From positions 1 to 64,000 of the forward strand of contig JAPPFD010000030.1 of the NCBI GenBank assembly GCA_028823995.1: a stretch of 64,000 nt of DNA, read 5' to 3'. The position numbers and the translations under genes are program-made. Every line of letters starts with the position of its first letter. The first letter of the stretch is position 1. Of this stretch, positions 46,799 through 55,976 are shown in pieces. The notes beneath the pieces were generated by a model that ran no database searches, was not told the origin of the DNA, and saw only the letters and a list, made by a program, of their open reading frames with translations. This DNA is from a bacterium. Lineage in GTDB: Bacteria > Actinomycetota > Acidimicrobiia > Spongiisociales > ZC4RG35.

Positions 46799-47536
46799 CT
46801 ACACCGGTCCTACCGTATAAGCCTTGATCACTTCCTCCGGGGATCCCTCTCTCCGGATGCGTCCTTTGTCCAGCCAGATGGCGCGGGAAGCCAGGTCCTG
46901 CACCAACTCCATGTCGTGGGAGACCAGAATCGTGGCCGCTCCCCGCTCCATCACGCTTCGCACCCGCCGGCGAGACTTCTCCCGGAAACTCTGATCTCCC
47001 ACACTGAGGATCTCGTCGACCAAGAGGACGTCGGGATCGATGTCGGTGACGATCGAGAAGCCCAGCCGGGCCAGCATCCCCGAAGAGAAGGTGCGGACGG
47101 CCACATCAGCAAACTCCGACAGCCCCGCCCAATCGATTATCGGCCCGGCGCGCTCGGCCATCTCCCGGGGCGAACGGCCCAGGATGGCGCCGTACAGGAC
47201 GACGTTCTCCGTTGCGGTCAACTCAGGATTGAAACCCGCCCCCAACTCGATCAATGGCGCCACCAGGCCCCTGACGATCATCCGTCCCCGGGTGGGGGGC
47301 AGCACCCGGGCCACCATCTTCATCAGCGTGGACTTGCCCGCTCCGTTGTCTCCGATCACGCCCAGTACCTCCCCGTACTCGATCTGGAAGGACAGGTCCC
47401 TGATCGCGTGGAGTTCATCGACTTCGATCCTTCGTCGAAGAGAGCGGATCACCTGCTCTTTGAAGGTGCCGGGACGGTCCCTGACCAGGGGATACACCAG
47501 GGAGACCTCTCGACATTCGACAGCCGGCGAACTCAC
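46799..47536 (-). CDS. Polysaccharide-exporter ABC ATP-binding protein (TagH/Wzt-like)
   Basis: 245 residues from GTG 47536, whose GTGA overlaps the permease stop. Walker A GDNGAGKST, the export-type segment GLVAPLIELGAGFNPELTATENV, signature FSSGMLARLGFS and Walker B VLLVDEILSVGD are the pattern of O-antigen/teichoic acid exporters. No C-terminal carbohydrate-binding domain, so TagH-core size. It pairs with the permease upstream. Confidence 0.9.
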   Translation of the reverse strand: MSSPAVECREVSLVYPLVRDRPGTFKEQVIRSLRRRIEVDELHAIRDLSFQIEYGEVLGVIGDNGAGKSTLMKMVARVLPPTRGRMIVRGLVAPLIELGAGFNPELTATENVVLYGAILGRSPREMAERAGPIIDWAGLSEFADVAVRTFSSGMLARLGFSIVTDIDPDVLLVDEILSVGDQSFREKSRRRVRSVMERGAATILVSHDMELVQDLASRAIWLDKGRIRREGSPEEVIKAYTVGPV

Positions 47537-48372
47537 ACCAGCACCGCCAGCCTTCGCCATGACCGCGAAAAGGTCCAGGCGCCCCCGAGGAGAGCGACCA
47601 GAGACGTAAAGACCATCACCGCCCACATCCACCCTGGAGCGAAGCTTCCCCCGTAGACCAGGCCCCGGAACACCTCCAGGTAGGAATAGAGCGGGTTGAT
47701 GTAGATGAACGGAAGTATCCGATCAGGAATGATGGTCACCGGGTAGAAGCCGGGAGTGGCATACATGGCGAGGGTCAGCAACACCCCCACAATGTCCAAT
47801 ACATCCCGGTAGGCGACCGCCAGGGAGGCAACCACCATCCCCAACCCGGCCACGAACATGGCTAGAAACAGCAATGGGACCGGCGCCAGAAGGACCGTGA
47901 CCGGAATCCCCACCCCGGCGATCAGCTGCACCACCAAGAGCAGCACGATGTTTATGGCGAAGTTCACCAGTGCGGCCAGGGCAGGCGCCACAGCAAACAC
48001 CTCCGCCGGCACGTACACCTTGGACAGAGTCCCCGCCGAGCCCACAATAGACGACCCCGACGCAACCACCCCCTGGGAGAAGAAGGTGATGAGCATGACC
48101 CCCGACAGCACGTACACCACGTATGGAACGCCGCCGGGGATCTCGAACCGGAAAATGGTGCTGAAGACCGCCCACATGACAGCCACGGTCAGCAGGGGAT
48201 TGAGAAGAGTCCACCACACCCCCAGCATGGACCGTTTGTAGCGCACCGTCAGATCCCGCTGAACCAGGAGCCCCAGGAGTCCCCGGTACCGGCGCAGGTT
48301 CGTAATCTCGGAAACAATCACTCTCCGAGGCTGGTCGGAGTCGTAGTAGGCGCCATGGGTCAGGTTCTCCAC
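47533..48372 (-). CDS. ABC-2 polysaccharide-exporter permease (TagG/Wzm-like)
   Basis: 279 residues from GTG 48372, six bases after AAGGAGAGG; the start overlaps the end of the phosphodiesterase gene by 13 bases. Six helices with LLGLLVQRDLTVRYKRSMLGVWWTLLNPL at the N-terminus and YINPLYSYLEVFRGLVY near the end. It exports a glycan or glycopolymer with the TagH-like ATPase. No glycosyltransferases lie nearby, so the cargo is unknown. Confidence 0.9.
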   Translation of the reverse strand: MENLTHGAYYDSDQPRRVIVSEITNLRRYRGLLGLLVQRDLTVRYKRSMLGVWWTLLNPLLTVAVMWAVFSTIFRFEIPGGVPYVVYVLSGVMLITFFSQGVVASGSSIVGSAGTLSKVYVPAEVFAVAPALAALVNFAINIVLLLVVQLIAGVGIPVTVLLAPVPLLFLAMFVAGLGMVVASLAVAYRDVLDIVGVLLTLAMYATPGFYPVTIIPDRILPFIYINPLYSYLEVFRGLVYGGSFAPGWMWAVMVFTSLVALLGGAWTFSRSWRRLAVLV

Positions 48373-49151
48373 AGCCCTCTCCTTTCGAACACCTCCCGCA
48401 ACAGATCGGGCCGGTCGGTCATGATCCCGTCCACTCCCCTGTCCAACAGCCTCTCCATCAACCCCGGGCGGTCGATAGTCCAGACATGTACCTGCAGGCC
48501 CATGCGATGGTAGGCCCTGACGGTCCGCCGGGTGACAAGGGGCACCAGGCCGGATCGAGCCGGGATCTGCAGGGCGACATTGTCGGTGCGGGCCGATCGC
48601 CCCAGCCAGGCGGCCTTGACCAACCGGGCGACCTCCTCCTCGCCGGTGGAGGTGGCTATTCCGCCTTCGGAGAGTGCTCGCACACGCGCCAACCTTGCGT
48701 CGGAAAAAGAGGCGACGATAACTCTATCGCTCATTCCCGTCCTGCGAATCAGGCGCAAAAGCGGCTCCTCGGTGTGATCGGCCTTCAGTTCGAGCACCAT
48801 GTGAAGATCCGGAAAAGAGCGAGCCACCTCTTCCAGGGACGGGATACGTATCCCCTGCCCTCTAAAAGGGAAACCCTGGGCGGGCAGGTGAGTGTATCCG
48901 GCGTCCAGTTCTTGCAACGCCTTCCACTCCAGCTTCGCCACCTCGCCGCGGCCATCTGTGGTGCGTTCCAGGGTGGGATCGTGATGACAAACCACCACCC
49001 CGTCGGCCGTCACGTGAAGGTCGGTCTCGATCCACTCATACCCCATCTCCACAGTTCGAGAGAATGCCTCCATGGTGTTCTCCGGCCACAGCCCCGCTCC
49101 TCCCCGATGAGAGATCGCCAGGGGGAGTGTCTCAGACGCCGGGGGGCTCAT
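48360..49151 (-). CDS. Glycerophosphodiester phosphodiesterase
   Basis: 263 residues from ATG 49151, which overlaps the previous stop as ATGA. GDPD motifs: SHRGGAGLWPENT (general acid/base His), ETDLHVTADGVVVCHHDPTLERTTDG (metal Glu/Asp and second His), ELKAD and VWTIDRPGLMERLLDRGVDGIMTDRPDLL. No signal peptide, so cytoplasmic. It splits glycerophosphodiesters; its place before a TagGH pair could link it to glycerol-phosphate polymer turnover. Confidence 0.92.
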   Translation of the reverse strand: MSPPASETLPLAISHRGGAGLWPENTMEAFSRTVEMGYEWIETDLHVTADGVVVCHHDPTLERTTDGRGEVAKLEWKALQELDAGYTHLPAQGFPFRGQGIRIPSLEEVARSFPDLHMVLELKADHTEEPLLRLIRRTGMSDRVIVASFSDARLARVRALSEGGIATSTGEEEVARLVKAAWLGRSARTDNVALQIPARSGLVPLVTRRTVRAYHRMGLQVHVWTIDRPGLMERLLDRGVDGIMTDRPDLLREVFERRGLWRT

Positions 49152-50386
49152 CCAGACTGGCCCACCGCAGTCAGATCTCCCTCCCGGATCAACTCCCACA
49201 CCATCGGGAGGTCGGGATGGTACGCCAACTCGTAGAAGTGGCCGACGTCCATGATCACCATGTCTCCGATCGCGCCCCTGCCCAGCCATCCCCTGGTTGT
49301 GTCTCCCAGTGCCTGCGCACCTCCGAAGGTGGCGCACCACAACGCCGTCTCGATCGGGACTTCGCCTGCCTCGGAAGCCGCCCAGGCCAGAAAGGGCATG
49401 GAGGTCACGGACCTCTCGCCGGGCAGGCAGTCGCTGCCCAACGCCACCGGTATGCCCAACTCCATGAGGCTGCGAATCGGCAGCCGGGTCCGGAGACTGG
49501 CCACCGGCAACACCACCACCGCTCCTCCCTGCAAACGCAGCGCCTCCAGGGTCGACTCGTCCAACTCCGTCATGTCCTGGACCGCAAGCGGACGGACCGA
49601 CCGCACCAGATCGGAGGGGATCCCGGGTCGGCCGTGCAGCCGGACCCGCTTGCGCAAACTGCCCATGGAAGCGCACAGCTTCCTCACATCGGCGGAGGAG
49701 AAGCCTCCCGAGCCCACCGTGACGGAGAGGCCGGATGCATACTGGGAGACATCCCGCAGGATGCTGCGCGCGGCAGGATCGTAGGGGGAGGGAAAACCGG
49801 CTTCGGGCCCTACCGTCCAGCTTGTCACAACCTTGAGAGGGAGTTGCTCCCCCAGCATGGCCGCGGTGGATAGGCGCTGCTGGTCCTCCAGGGGATCGCC
49901 CCCGCTTCTCACCGACACCGAAAGACAGGTGGCCCCTCCGGCCAGCAGTCGTCCCGCCCACTCGGCCGCCGCTTCGGGCTCCGCCGCGCCGTTGGGCGTC
50001 CCGCGACGCCCGGTTCCGCCCGCCACCTGGGAAAAGGCGTCCACAAAACCCGGTACCACCACCCGACCCCCGCAATCAAGACGGGGCAGGCCTTCGAGTT
50101 GAGGGGGAAGTTCGTCTTCGGCTCCCACCCATGCCACCTTGCCCTTCCGGATCGCCACCGCCGCGTTCTCGACAATTCCGAAGAAGTTCCCCCACGATGG
50201 ATCGTTGGTCATCAGGCGGCCGATGCCGGTCACCAGCCGGTCCGTGCCATGCGGTCGAAGCGCCTCCTGGGCAACCGTGTGGGCCGTCGCTGCGCATTCG
50301 TCACAGATCCCCACTCCTTTCGGACCGGCAACCACATAAGAGCCGGGGCCGGGAAGCCGGCTGCAGAATGAGCATCTGGCAGACAT
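49148..50386 (-). CDS. Degenerate HutI-like amidohydrolase with N-terminal ClpX-type zinc finger
   Basis: 412 residues. Residues 1-45 are a four-cysteine finger, CSFC ... GVGICDEC, as at the start of ClpX. The rest follows imidazolonepropionase-type amidohydrolases (IRKGKVAWVGAEDELP, RVVVPGFVDAFSQ, GSDCLPGERSVTSMPF, GAIGDMVIMDVGHFYELAYH). The metal-binding HxH after VPGFVDA is replaced by FSQ and other metal histidines are hard to find. It therefore looks catalytically altered and may be a binding or regulatory protein. First gene of a unit with the phosphodiesterase and exporter. Confidence 0.82.
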   Translation of the reverse strand: MSARCSFCSRLPGPGSYVVAGPKGVGICDECAATAHTVAQEALRPHGTDRLVTGIGRLMTNDPSWGNFFGIVENAAVAIRKGKVAWVGAEDELPPQLEGLPRLDCGGRVVVPGFVDAFSQVAGGTGRRGTPNGAAEPEAAAEWAGRLLAGGATCLSVSVRSGGDPLEDQQRLSTAAMLGEQLPLKVVTSWTVGPEAGFPSPYDPAARSILRDVSQYASGLSVTVGSGGFSSADVRKLCASMGSLRKRVRLHGRPGIPSDLVRSVRPLAVQDMTELDESTLEALRLQGGAVVVLPVASLRTRLPIRSLMELGIPVALGSDCLPGERSVTSMPFLAWAASEAGEVPIETALWCATFGGAQALGDTTRGWLGRGAIGDMVIMDVGHFYELAYHPDLPMVWELIREGDLTAVGQSG

Positions 50387-50509
50387 CTAAGGGATGAGCG
50401 TAGACAATCCGGACAAGGACAGGGGGTTACCGCGAGGCTACCGCGCCGGAACGGGAGGGCTCGCGCTTTGCTACCGTGGAGAACACCCTGATCCGAAAGG
50501 TTCACCTCA

Positions 50510-51283
50510 GTGGAGTGCGGATACGAGTTGGCCGGCGAGGTAGCCGTGGTGACCCTTCGCCGACCCTCCCGTTACAACGCCATCACCCTGTCGATGGCCG
50601 GAGAACTCACCAAGGCGATTCGACGAGCGGGCGCGGAAGCCCGGGCGGTGGTGATCACCGGTGAGGGCCGGGCGTTCTGCGCCGGTGCGGATCTCATGGA
50701 ACTCACCGGGCAAATCGAGGAGGTCGGGGATCTCGAGACCATCCTTCACGGCCACTTTCATCCCCTCATCGAGGCCCTGTGGGAATCGGACATTCCCACT
50801 GTGGCGGCGATCAACGGACCGGCCGCAGGAGCGGGAATGGGTATCGCCCTGTGCTGCGATCTACGAGTGATGGACCCGGGGTCCTATTTCATGAGCGCCT
50901 TCATCCATCTGGGCCTAACTCCCGACTCGGGCGCCGCCTGGGTGCTGCCGCGGATGGTGGGACTGGGAAGGGCGATGGAGATCGTCATGTCCGGAAGGAA
51001 GGTGGCAGCCGGGGAGGCGCTCGAGATCGGGCTCTGCAACAAGGTGTCATCCTCCGGCGAGGCCCTCTCCGAAGCCTTGGAGTGGGCGAAGCGGCTTTGT
51101 GACGGGCCCACCTCCGCCTACGGCGCCAACCGACGGCTCCTCTATGAGACCACCGCGCTGGGGTTCGCCGAGGGACTGGCCGCCGAAGCCGTCAGCCAGG
51201 GGCGACTGGGCGAGTCGGCGCTCTTCGGTGAGGGGGTGGCGGCTTTCAGGGAGAAGCGAAAGGCCGACTTCCGCTCGGTGTAG
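50510..51283 (+). CDS. Enoyl-CoA hydratase/isomerase family protein
   Basis: 257 residues from GTG 50510. Crotonase motifs: VVTLRRPSRYNAITLSMAGEL, the CoA-binding and oxyanion loop FCAGADLMEL, and AINGPAAGAGMGIALCCDLRV. The catalytic Glu positions fall around HLGLTPDSGAAWVLPRMVG, where one Glu is replaced by Asp/Pro-type residues, as in many isomerases of this family. Exact reaction open. Confidence 0.9.
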   Translation: MECGYELAGEVAVVTLRRPSRYNAITLSMAGELTKAIRRAGAEARAVVITGEGRAFCAGADLMELTGQIEEVGDLETILHGHFHPLIEALWESDIPTVAAINGPAAGAGMGIALCCDLRVMDPGSYFMSAFIHLGLTPDSGAAWVLPRMVGLGRAMEIVMSGRKVAAGEALEIGLCNKVSSSGEALSEALEWAKRLCDGPTSAYGANRRLLYETTALGFAEGLAAEAVSQGRLGESALFGEGVAAFREKRKADFRSV

Positions 51284-51351
51284 GCGGGACAGCCGACGCT
51301 GGGGGGGGCGTGGCCCGGGCACTTATCGAGGCGCCCTCTACAATTGTTTCG

Positions 51352-52047
51352 ATGTGTGGCAGGTTCGGCCAGGCCCGGGGCCCGGATTACTACGGCGAAT
51401 ACCTCGAGGCCGAGGAGGCGGTTCCCGAACCCCTGCCTCCCAGCTGGAACGTGGCTCCCACCGATCCTGTCTACGCATTCCGCCACCGCAAGGGAAGCTT
51501 GCGCCTCGAGACCATGCGCTGGGGACTGATCCCCCATTGGGCGCCGGATCTGAAGACCTTCCACATCAACGCGCGGTCGGAGACTCTGCTTGAAAAACCC
51601 CTGTTCCGGGTCGGTTTGACCCGGCGTCGCTGCCTGGTCCCCGCCGACGGCTTCTACGAGTGGACTCCTCGCTCGCGGGGTCACGTTCCCCACTGGTTCT
51701 TCCGCGCCGACGGAGAGCCGGTTTTGTTCGCCGGCCTGTGGGGCGTGCGACGCCATCCGGTAGACGGGGAATGGCTGGTGTCCTGCTCGATAATCACCGG
51801 CCCGGCGGAGGGCCCCATCGCCGCTGTCCATCACCGAATGCCGGTGGCCCTGCCCCCGGACCGCTGGGAGCCCTGGCTGGATCCCGACCTGGACGATGGG
51901 ATCGCCGCCCGGAACCTTCTGGCGGCGCCCGAGACCGGAGGGTGGGCCACCCACCCGGTGTCCCGCAGGGTAAACAAGGTGGGCAATAACGACCCCACGC
52001 TGATCGAGCCGGTCACCTACCCGGCCGCTTCCACCTTGGAAATGTAG
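51352..52047 (+). CDS. SRAP-domain protein (YedK/HMCES family)
   Basis: 231 residues from ATG 51352, giving the obligatory N-terminal MCGRFGQ with C2 exposed after methionine removal. Other active-site residues are WNVAPTDPV, the acid in DGFYEWT and HHRMPVAL. The family crosslinks to abasic sites in single-stranded DNA and shields them. An earlier GTG at 51310 would bury the cysteine, so I reject it. Adjacent genes are unrelated. Confidence 0.95.
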   Translation: MCGRFGQARGPDYYGEYLEAEEAVPEPLPPSWNVAPTDPVYAFRHRKGSLRLETMRWGLIPHWAPDLKTFHINARSETLLEKPLFRVGLTRRRCLVPADGFYEWTPRSRGHVPHWFFRADGEPVLFAGLWGVRRHPVDGEWLVSCSIITGPAEGPIAAVHHRMPVALPPDRWEPWLDPDLDDGIAARNLLAAPETGGWATHPVSRRVNKVGNNDPTLIEPVTYPAASTLEM

Positions 52048-52064
52048 AACGGATCACAGCCACG

Positions 52065-52953
52065 ATGGCGGGAGCGATGATCGGCGACGCGATCTGGCTG
52101 TTCGTGGAACTGCTGGCCCTGTTCCTCGGGGTTTCCTTCGCTCTGAACCTGCTACAGCGCAGGCTGGGAAACACCCGTCTCAAGACGCTGATGGGCGCCA
52201 GTCCCCTGAAAGCTGCCCTTAGGGGCATAGCGGTGGGGTTCATCACACCATTCTGCACATATTCGAGCGATCCCGGTTCTGGTGGCCTTCCGGCAGGCGG
52301 GCGTAACAGCCTCCGGGTACGTGGCCTTCGTCGTGGCGGCGCCGGTGCTCGATCCCATTCTCTTCGGAGCGTTGCTGATCATCGTGGGGTGGAAAGCCGC
52401 CCTCATCTACCTGGGAGTGGCATTTGCGGCCGCTCTCGCCCTGGCGCTAGTGGCGGAAAGGGTGAACCTGGAACGCTTCATGAAACCGCTTCCGGTTGCC
52501 GCGGGATCGGCCGAACACTCGAGGCCCTGGGCGGGCATCGGTCTCGAGTGGCGTCCGGCCTGGAAGGCTTCCCGGGCATTGCTCCGAACCATGTTGCCCC
52601 TGCTGGTGGTCGGGGTGGGGATCGGCCTGGCGATTGCCGTCTTCCTTCCTGCGGAGACCGTCGCCCGCATCCCGGTGCTGGCCGGCGACGGCGCCATCCT
52701 CGCCGCGGCCGCGGTCGGGACTTTCTTCTATATCAGCACCGAGATATTCGTGCCCATCGCCGACGCCCTCCGGTCGGCGGGAATCGGGATAGGCGCCATA
52801 GTCGCCCTCACCATCGCCGGCGCCGGGTTCAACATCCCCGAATTCGTAATCCTGAGCAAACTGGCCGGCAAGGGAATTCTGGCCGCATTCGGTCTGTACG
52901 TGTTCGGGGTGGCGGTGGTGGGCGGGCTGATCGCCCAGATGCTCGTTGGTTAG
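52065..52953 (+). pseudogene. YraQ-like (PF03773) permease broken by a one-base insertion
   Basis: ATG 52065 encodes MAGAMIGDAIWLFVELLALFLGV and the family motif GFITPFCTYSS, then the frame fails. Dropping the G at 52269 restores SSIPVLVAFRQAGVTASGYV and a full set of helices to the stop at 52953 (GTFFYISTEIFVPIADAL, AGAGFNIPEFVIL). Members are predicted permeases for metal or arsenical compounds. Either a real disruption or a sequence error; the rest is well preserved. Confidence 0.85.
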
Positions 52954-52954
52954 C

Positions 52955-53509
52955 TCAGGGCTGTCTTCCCACCAGCGCCAGGTAACGATCGACGATCGAG
53001 GCGTCCTCGGGGACCTGGACCGGAGGTCCGATCCGCCCGGTCTTGCGGAACATCTCGGCTCTCCCGCCGATCAGGTCGTGGCTGATCCGGCACAACTCAG
53101 GGGGTAGCTTCACCTCCACGCCGGTTGCGGTCCCGATGTCCCAAGCGTGAGTCAAAGGATCCCATTGGACGTAGGACACGAACGTGGCCATGTCCATCCG
53201 GCCGAACCAGTACTTGTCCTCCCGTTCCAGCACACCCGGTTGACCAAGCGTCGCCACCAGGGGACCCCTGGTCTCCTCCCACCGGGCCACGGGATCCCCG
53301 GGAGGATCGGGCTTCCCCGGCCTGGCCCACTCCCCCGTCCGGGCGATGTGAGCCAAGGCGTCCAGCACCTCGCACTGATGCGCCACTACGTCACGCGCCG
53401 TCCAACCCTCGCATGGGGAGTCGTTGTCCCAGGCGTCAGCCGGCACTTTCCGGCAAACCGCGTCGAAGAGGTCCACAGCCGCCATGAAGTTCTCGAGCTT
53501 CCGGTTCAT
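52955..53509 (-). CDS. DinB-fold, mycothiol-dependent maleylpyruvate isomerase-like protein (TIGR03086 type)
   Basis: 184 residues from ATG 53509. Four-helix pattern with CEGWTARDVVAHQCEVLDALA near the start and the second metal site DPLTHAWDIGTATGVEV, typical of the actinobacterial DinB/MDMPI superfamily. The histidines would bind a divalent metal; many members use mycothiol, but the substrate here is unknown. Converges tightly with the frameshifted permease. Upstream 53510-53725 holds no gene, only small GC hairpins. Confidence 0.85.
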   Translation of the reverse strand: MNRKLENFMAAVDLFDAVCRKVPADAWDNDSPCEGWTARDVVAHQCEVLDALAHIARTGEWARPGKPDPPGDPVARWEETRGPLVATLGQPGVLEREDKYWFGRMDMATFVSYVQWDPLTHAWDIGTATGVEVKLPPELCRISHDLIGGRAEMFRKTGRIGPPVQVPEDASIVDRYLALVGRQP

Positions 53510-53725
53510 GCCGGGATCGATGGTACCCGGTGGGTAGAGACCATTCCGGCCCCCTGGGCCGGCTACCTGAAAGCAGGCCGGGACAGCCGTCGCATCCCGG
53601 GGCCCTCGTTGCGAGGTCTCAACGCCGGCTCCGCGGCGGGTTATTCTCCGAGACGGGAGAAACGCAGATCCCGGCGCCACAGGCATTCCGGGCCATAGAC
53701 CCGCCCCCAAGACCGAGCCGACAGA

Positions 53726-55528
53726 ATGCCCGACCACAAGACCGACAAGCCATCCTCCGGCGGATCACTTCCGCGGCCGCGGACGAGCCGTCCGGTCATC
53801 TCCGGGACCCGCGGGATAATCTCGAGCAACCACTACCTGACATCGATGGCGGGGATGCGCATGATGGTGTCGGGAGGGAACGCCTTCGACGCGGTGGCGG
53901 CAGGGGTCTTCGCGGGAGTGGTGGTCGAACCGACCGCCGCCTGCTCCCTCGCCGCAGAGAGCGTCTTCATGCTCTACGACGCCCGTTCCGGGGACCTCAA
54001 GGCTCTGAGCGGCCAGGGGGTGGCCCCGGGCAGGGCGACGGCCGATTTCTACCGCTCACAAGGACTTGACGACGTCCCCACCGGCCCCGGTCCGCTAGCG
54101 CCCCTGTCGTTCACCGTGCCCGGCGTCGTGCACGCCACCATCTCGATGCTCGCCAGGTACGGAACCAAGAGCCTCAGCGAGGTGATAGTTCCGGCCATCC
54201 AATACGCCGAGGACGGGATACCCCACTACCGGCAGATGATCGACTTCCTGGGACTGGAACCCACCATCCGCCAGTTCCGGCTCTTTCCCCCCGGCGGGTT
54301 GGAGGTCTTCTATGAAGACGGAAAGCTGCCGGAGGAGGGGTCACTGTTCTTCCAGCCGGGCCTGGCCGCCACACTCAGATCGTTGGCGGCCGCCGAGGCA
54401 TCGTCCGCGGGCTCCCGGTCGGATGGACTGCGGGCCGGGATCGACGAGTTCTACAGCGGGGGAATCGCCAGGCTTATCGCCGATGCTTCGGAGAGCGTCG
54501 GCGGGGTCCTGGCCTACGAGGATCTCGCCGCCTACCGGTCGCAGTTCGAAGAGCCGCTCCGTACCACGTTCTCAGGCTATGAGATCTGCGGGCAGAGGAC
54601 TTGGTCGCAGGCCGGCATTCTCCTCCAGACGCTGAACATGCTCGAAAACTTCGACCTGCGAGCCATGGGCCACAATACCCCGGCCTACATCCACACCATC
54701 ATCGAGGCTCTAAAGCTGTCCATGGCGGACCGCCAGACCTTTTACGGGGATCCCGACTTCGCCGACGTCCCGATTGCCGAACTCCTGTCCAAGGACTACG
54801 CGGCGGCTCGGGCCGCCATGATCGACCCCGGCCGGGCGGTCCCCGAGTTGCCGCCTCCGGGGGACCCCTGGGGTGGAGCGGTCCCGATCGAGAGGCCGGT
54901 GTCCGACGGCTTCCCCTTAGGGGGGCCTGGCGGCAAACCCGGCCAGGCGGGGGGGACCACCCACGTCGCAGCGATCGATCAGGCCGGAAACATGGCGTGC
55001 GCCACGCCCAGTGGCGGCTCCTTCGAGAAGTCGGTGTTCTTCCCGGAGTTGGGATGCGCCCTCAGCACCCGTTCCGAAGTGTTCAACCTGTCGGCGGGGC
55101 ACCCGAACGTAATCGAGCCTGGTAAGCGGCCCAGGACCACTCTGGTCAATTACATAGCCGTCAAGGACGGGATCCCCCAGATGACCTTCGGCTGTCCGGG
55201 TGGAGACCACCAGACCCAAGCCAACCTCCAACTGATGCTGAACACGTTCATCTTCGGCATGAACCCCCAGGAAGCCATGGAGGCGCCGCGGTTCGCCACC
55301 GACAGCGTCCCCGACTCCTTCTACCCCCACAACTACTACCCCGGCAGGCTCTCTCTGGAGGCCGAGATTCCAGGCGGGACGGCCGCGACCCTGGAGCAGA
55401 TGGGCCACAGAGTGGTGAGAGCCGAGGTGTGCGGGGTGGGTGCCACCGTCACCCGCCGCGATCCGGAGTCGGGCGTTCTCAGTACCGGGGGAGACCCCAG
55501 ACGGCCATGCTACGCATTGAGTTGGTAG
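53726..55528 (+). CDS. Gamma-glutamyltransferase family (Ntn) hydrolase
   Basis: 600 residues. GGIISSNHYLTSMAGMRMMVSGGNAFDAVAAG opens the large subunit. Autoprocessing before the nucleophile Thr in GGTTHVAAIDQAGNMACAT (T411) would yield the two subunits, and the small subunit carries GCPGGDHQTQANLQ. No signal peptide is visible, so it may be cytoplasmic. Likely glutathione-like or gamma-glutamyl amide hydrolysis; related acylases share this fold. Confidence 0.92.
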   Translation: MPDHKTDKPSSGGSLPRPRTSRPVISGTRGIISSNHYLTSMAGMRMMVSGGNAFDAVAAGVFAGVVVEPTAACSLAAESVFMLYDARSGDLKALSGQGVAPGRATADFYRSQGLDDVPTGPGPLAPLSFTVPGVVHATISMLARYGTKSLSEVIVPAIQYAEDGIPHYRQMIDFLGLEPTIRQFRLFPPGGLEVFYEDGKLPEEGSLFFQPGLAATLRSLAAAEASSAGSRSDGLRAGIDEFYSGGIARLIADASESVGGVLAYEDLAAYRSQFEEPLRTTFSGYEICGQRTWSQAGILLQTLNMLENFDLRAMGHNTPAYIHTIIEALKLSMADRQTFYGDPDFADVPIAELLSKDYAAARAAMIDPGRAVPELPPPGDPWGGAVPIERPVSDGFPLGGPGGKPGQAGGTTHVAAIDQAGNMACATPSGGSFEKSVFFPELGCALSTRSEVFNLSAGHPNVIEPGKRPRTTLVNYIAVKDGIPQMTFGCPGGDHQTQANLQLMLNTFIFGMNPQEAMEAPRFATDSVPDSFYPHNYYPGRLSLEAEIPGGTAATLEQMGHRVVRAEVCGVGATVTRRDPESGVLSTGGDPRRPCYALSW

Positions 55529-55625
55529 ACGTCAGGGTGCATCGACCAGGAGCGAAGCGTCCTGCCTTCCGCCCTCCACCGCTCCGGGCAATCAGCCGTC
55601 GCGACCGCCATACGGTCCGATAGGA

Positions 55626-55868
55626 TCAGCTGCCCAGTTTGGTTCGTATCAGCGCGGCCGCCTCGCCCACGGTGGTGATCTCTTCGGCTTCCTCGTCCGG
55701 AATTTCCACGCCGAACTCGTCCTCCAGCGCCATCAGCAACTCCACAACGCCGAGCGAATCGACATCCAGGTCTTCCTCGAAATTGGCGTCCGGGTGCAGC
55801 TTGTCCTCTTCGAGGTCCAATTCCTCCACCAGAATCTTCTTTAGCCTGCCGTCGATGTCCGCGCTCAT
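55626..55868 (-). CDS. acpP: Housekeeping acyl carrier protein AcpP
   Basis: 80 residues, very acidic, with [28 protein letters not shown] and phosphopantetheine serine S38. GAAGGGAAG precedes ATG 55868. It closes the fabD-fabH-fabG-acpP series and carries growing chains in type II fatty-acid synthesis. The 55529-55625 gap to the convergent transferase gene has no feature I recognise. Confidence 0.95.
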   Translation of the reverse strand: MSADIDGRLKKILVEELDLEEDKLHPDANFEEDLDVDSLGVVELLMALEDEFGVEIPDEEAEEITTVGEAAALIRTKLGS

Positions 55869-55976
55869 AGCTTCCCTTCTTTCGTTTCGGCTACCAGACT
55901 TGTTCCAGCCGACCTATTGGACGGCGCCGGTGGGGTGTGGGTTACCTTTCCAACGCAATAGAGTACGAAACTCCTC

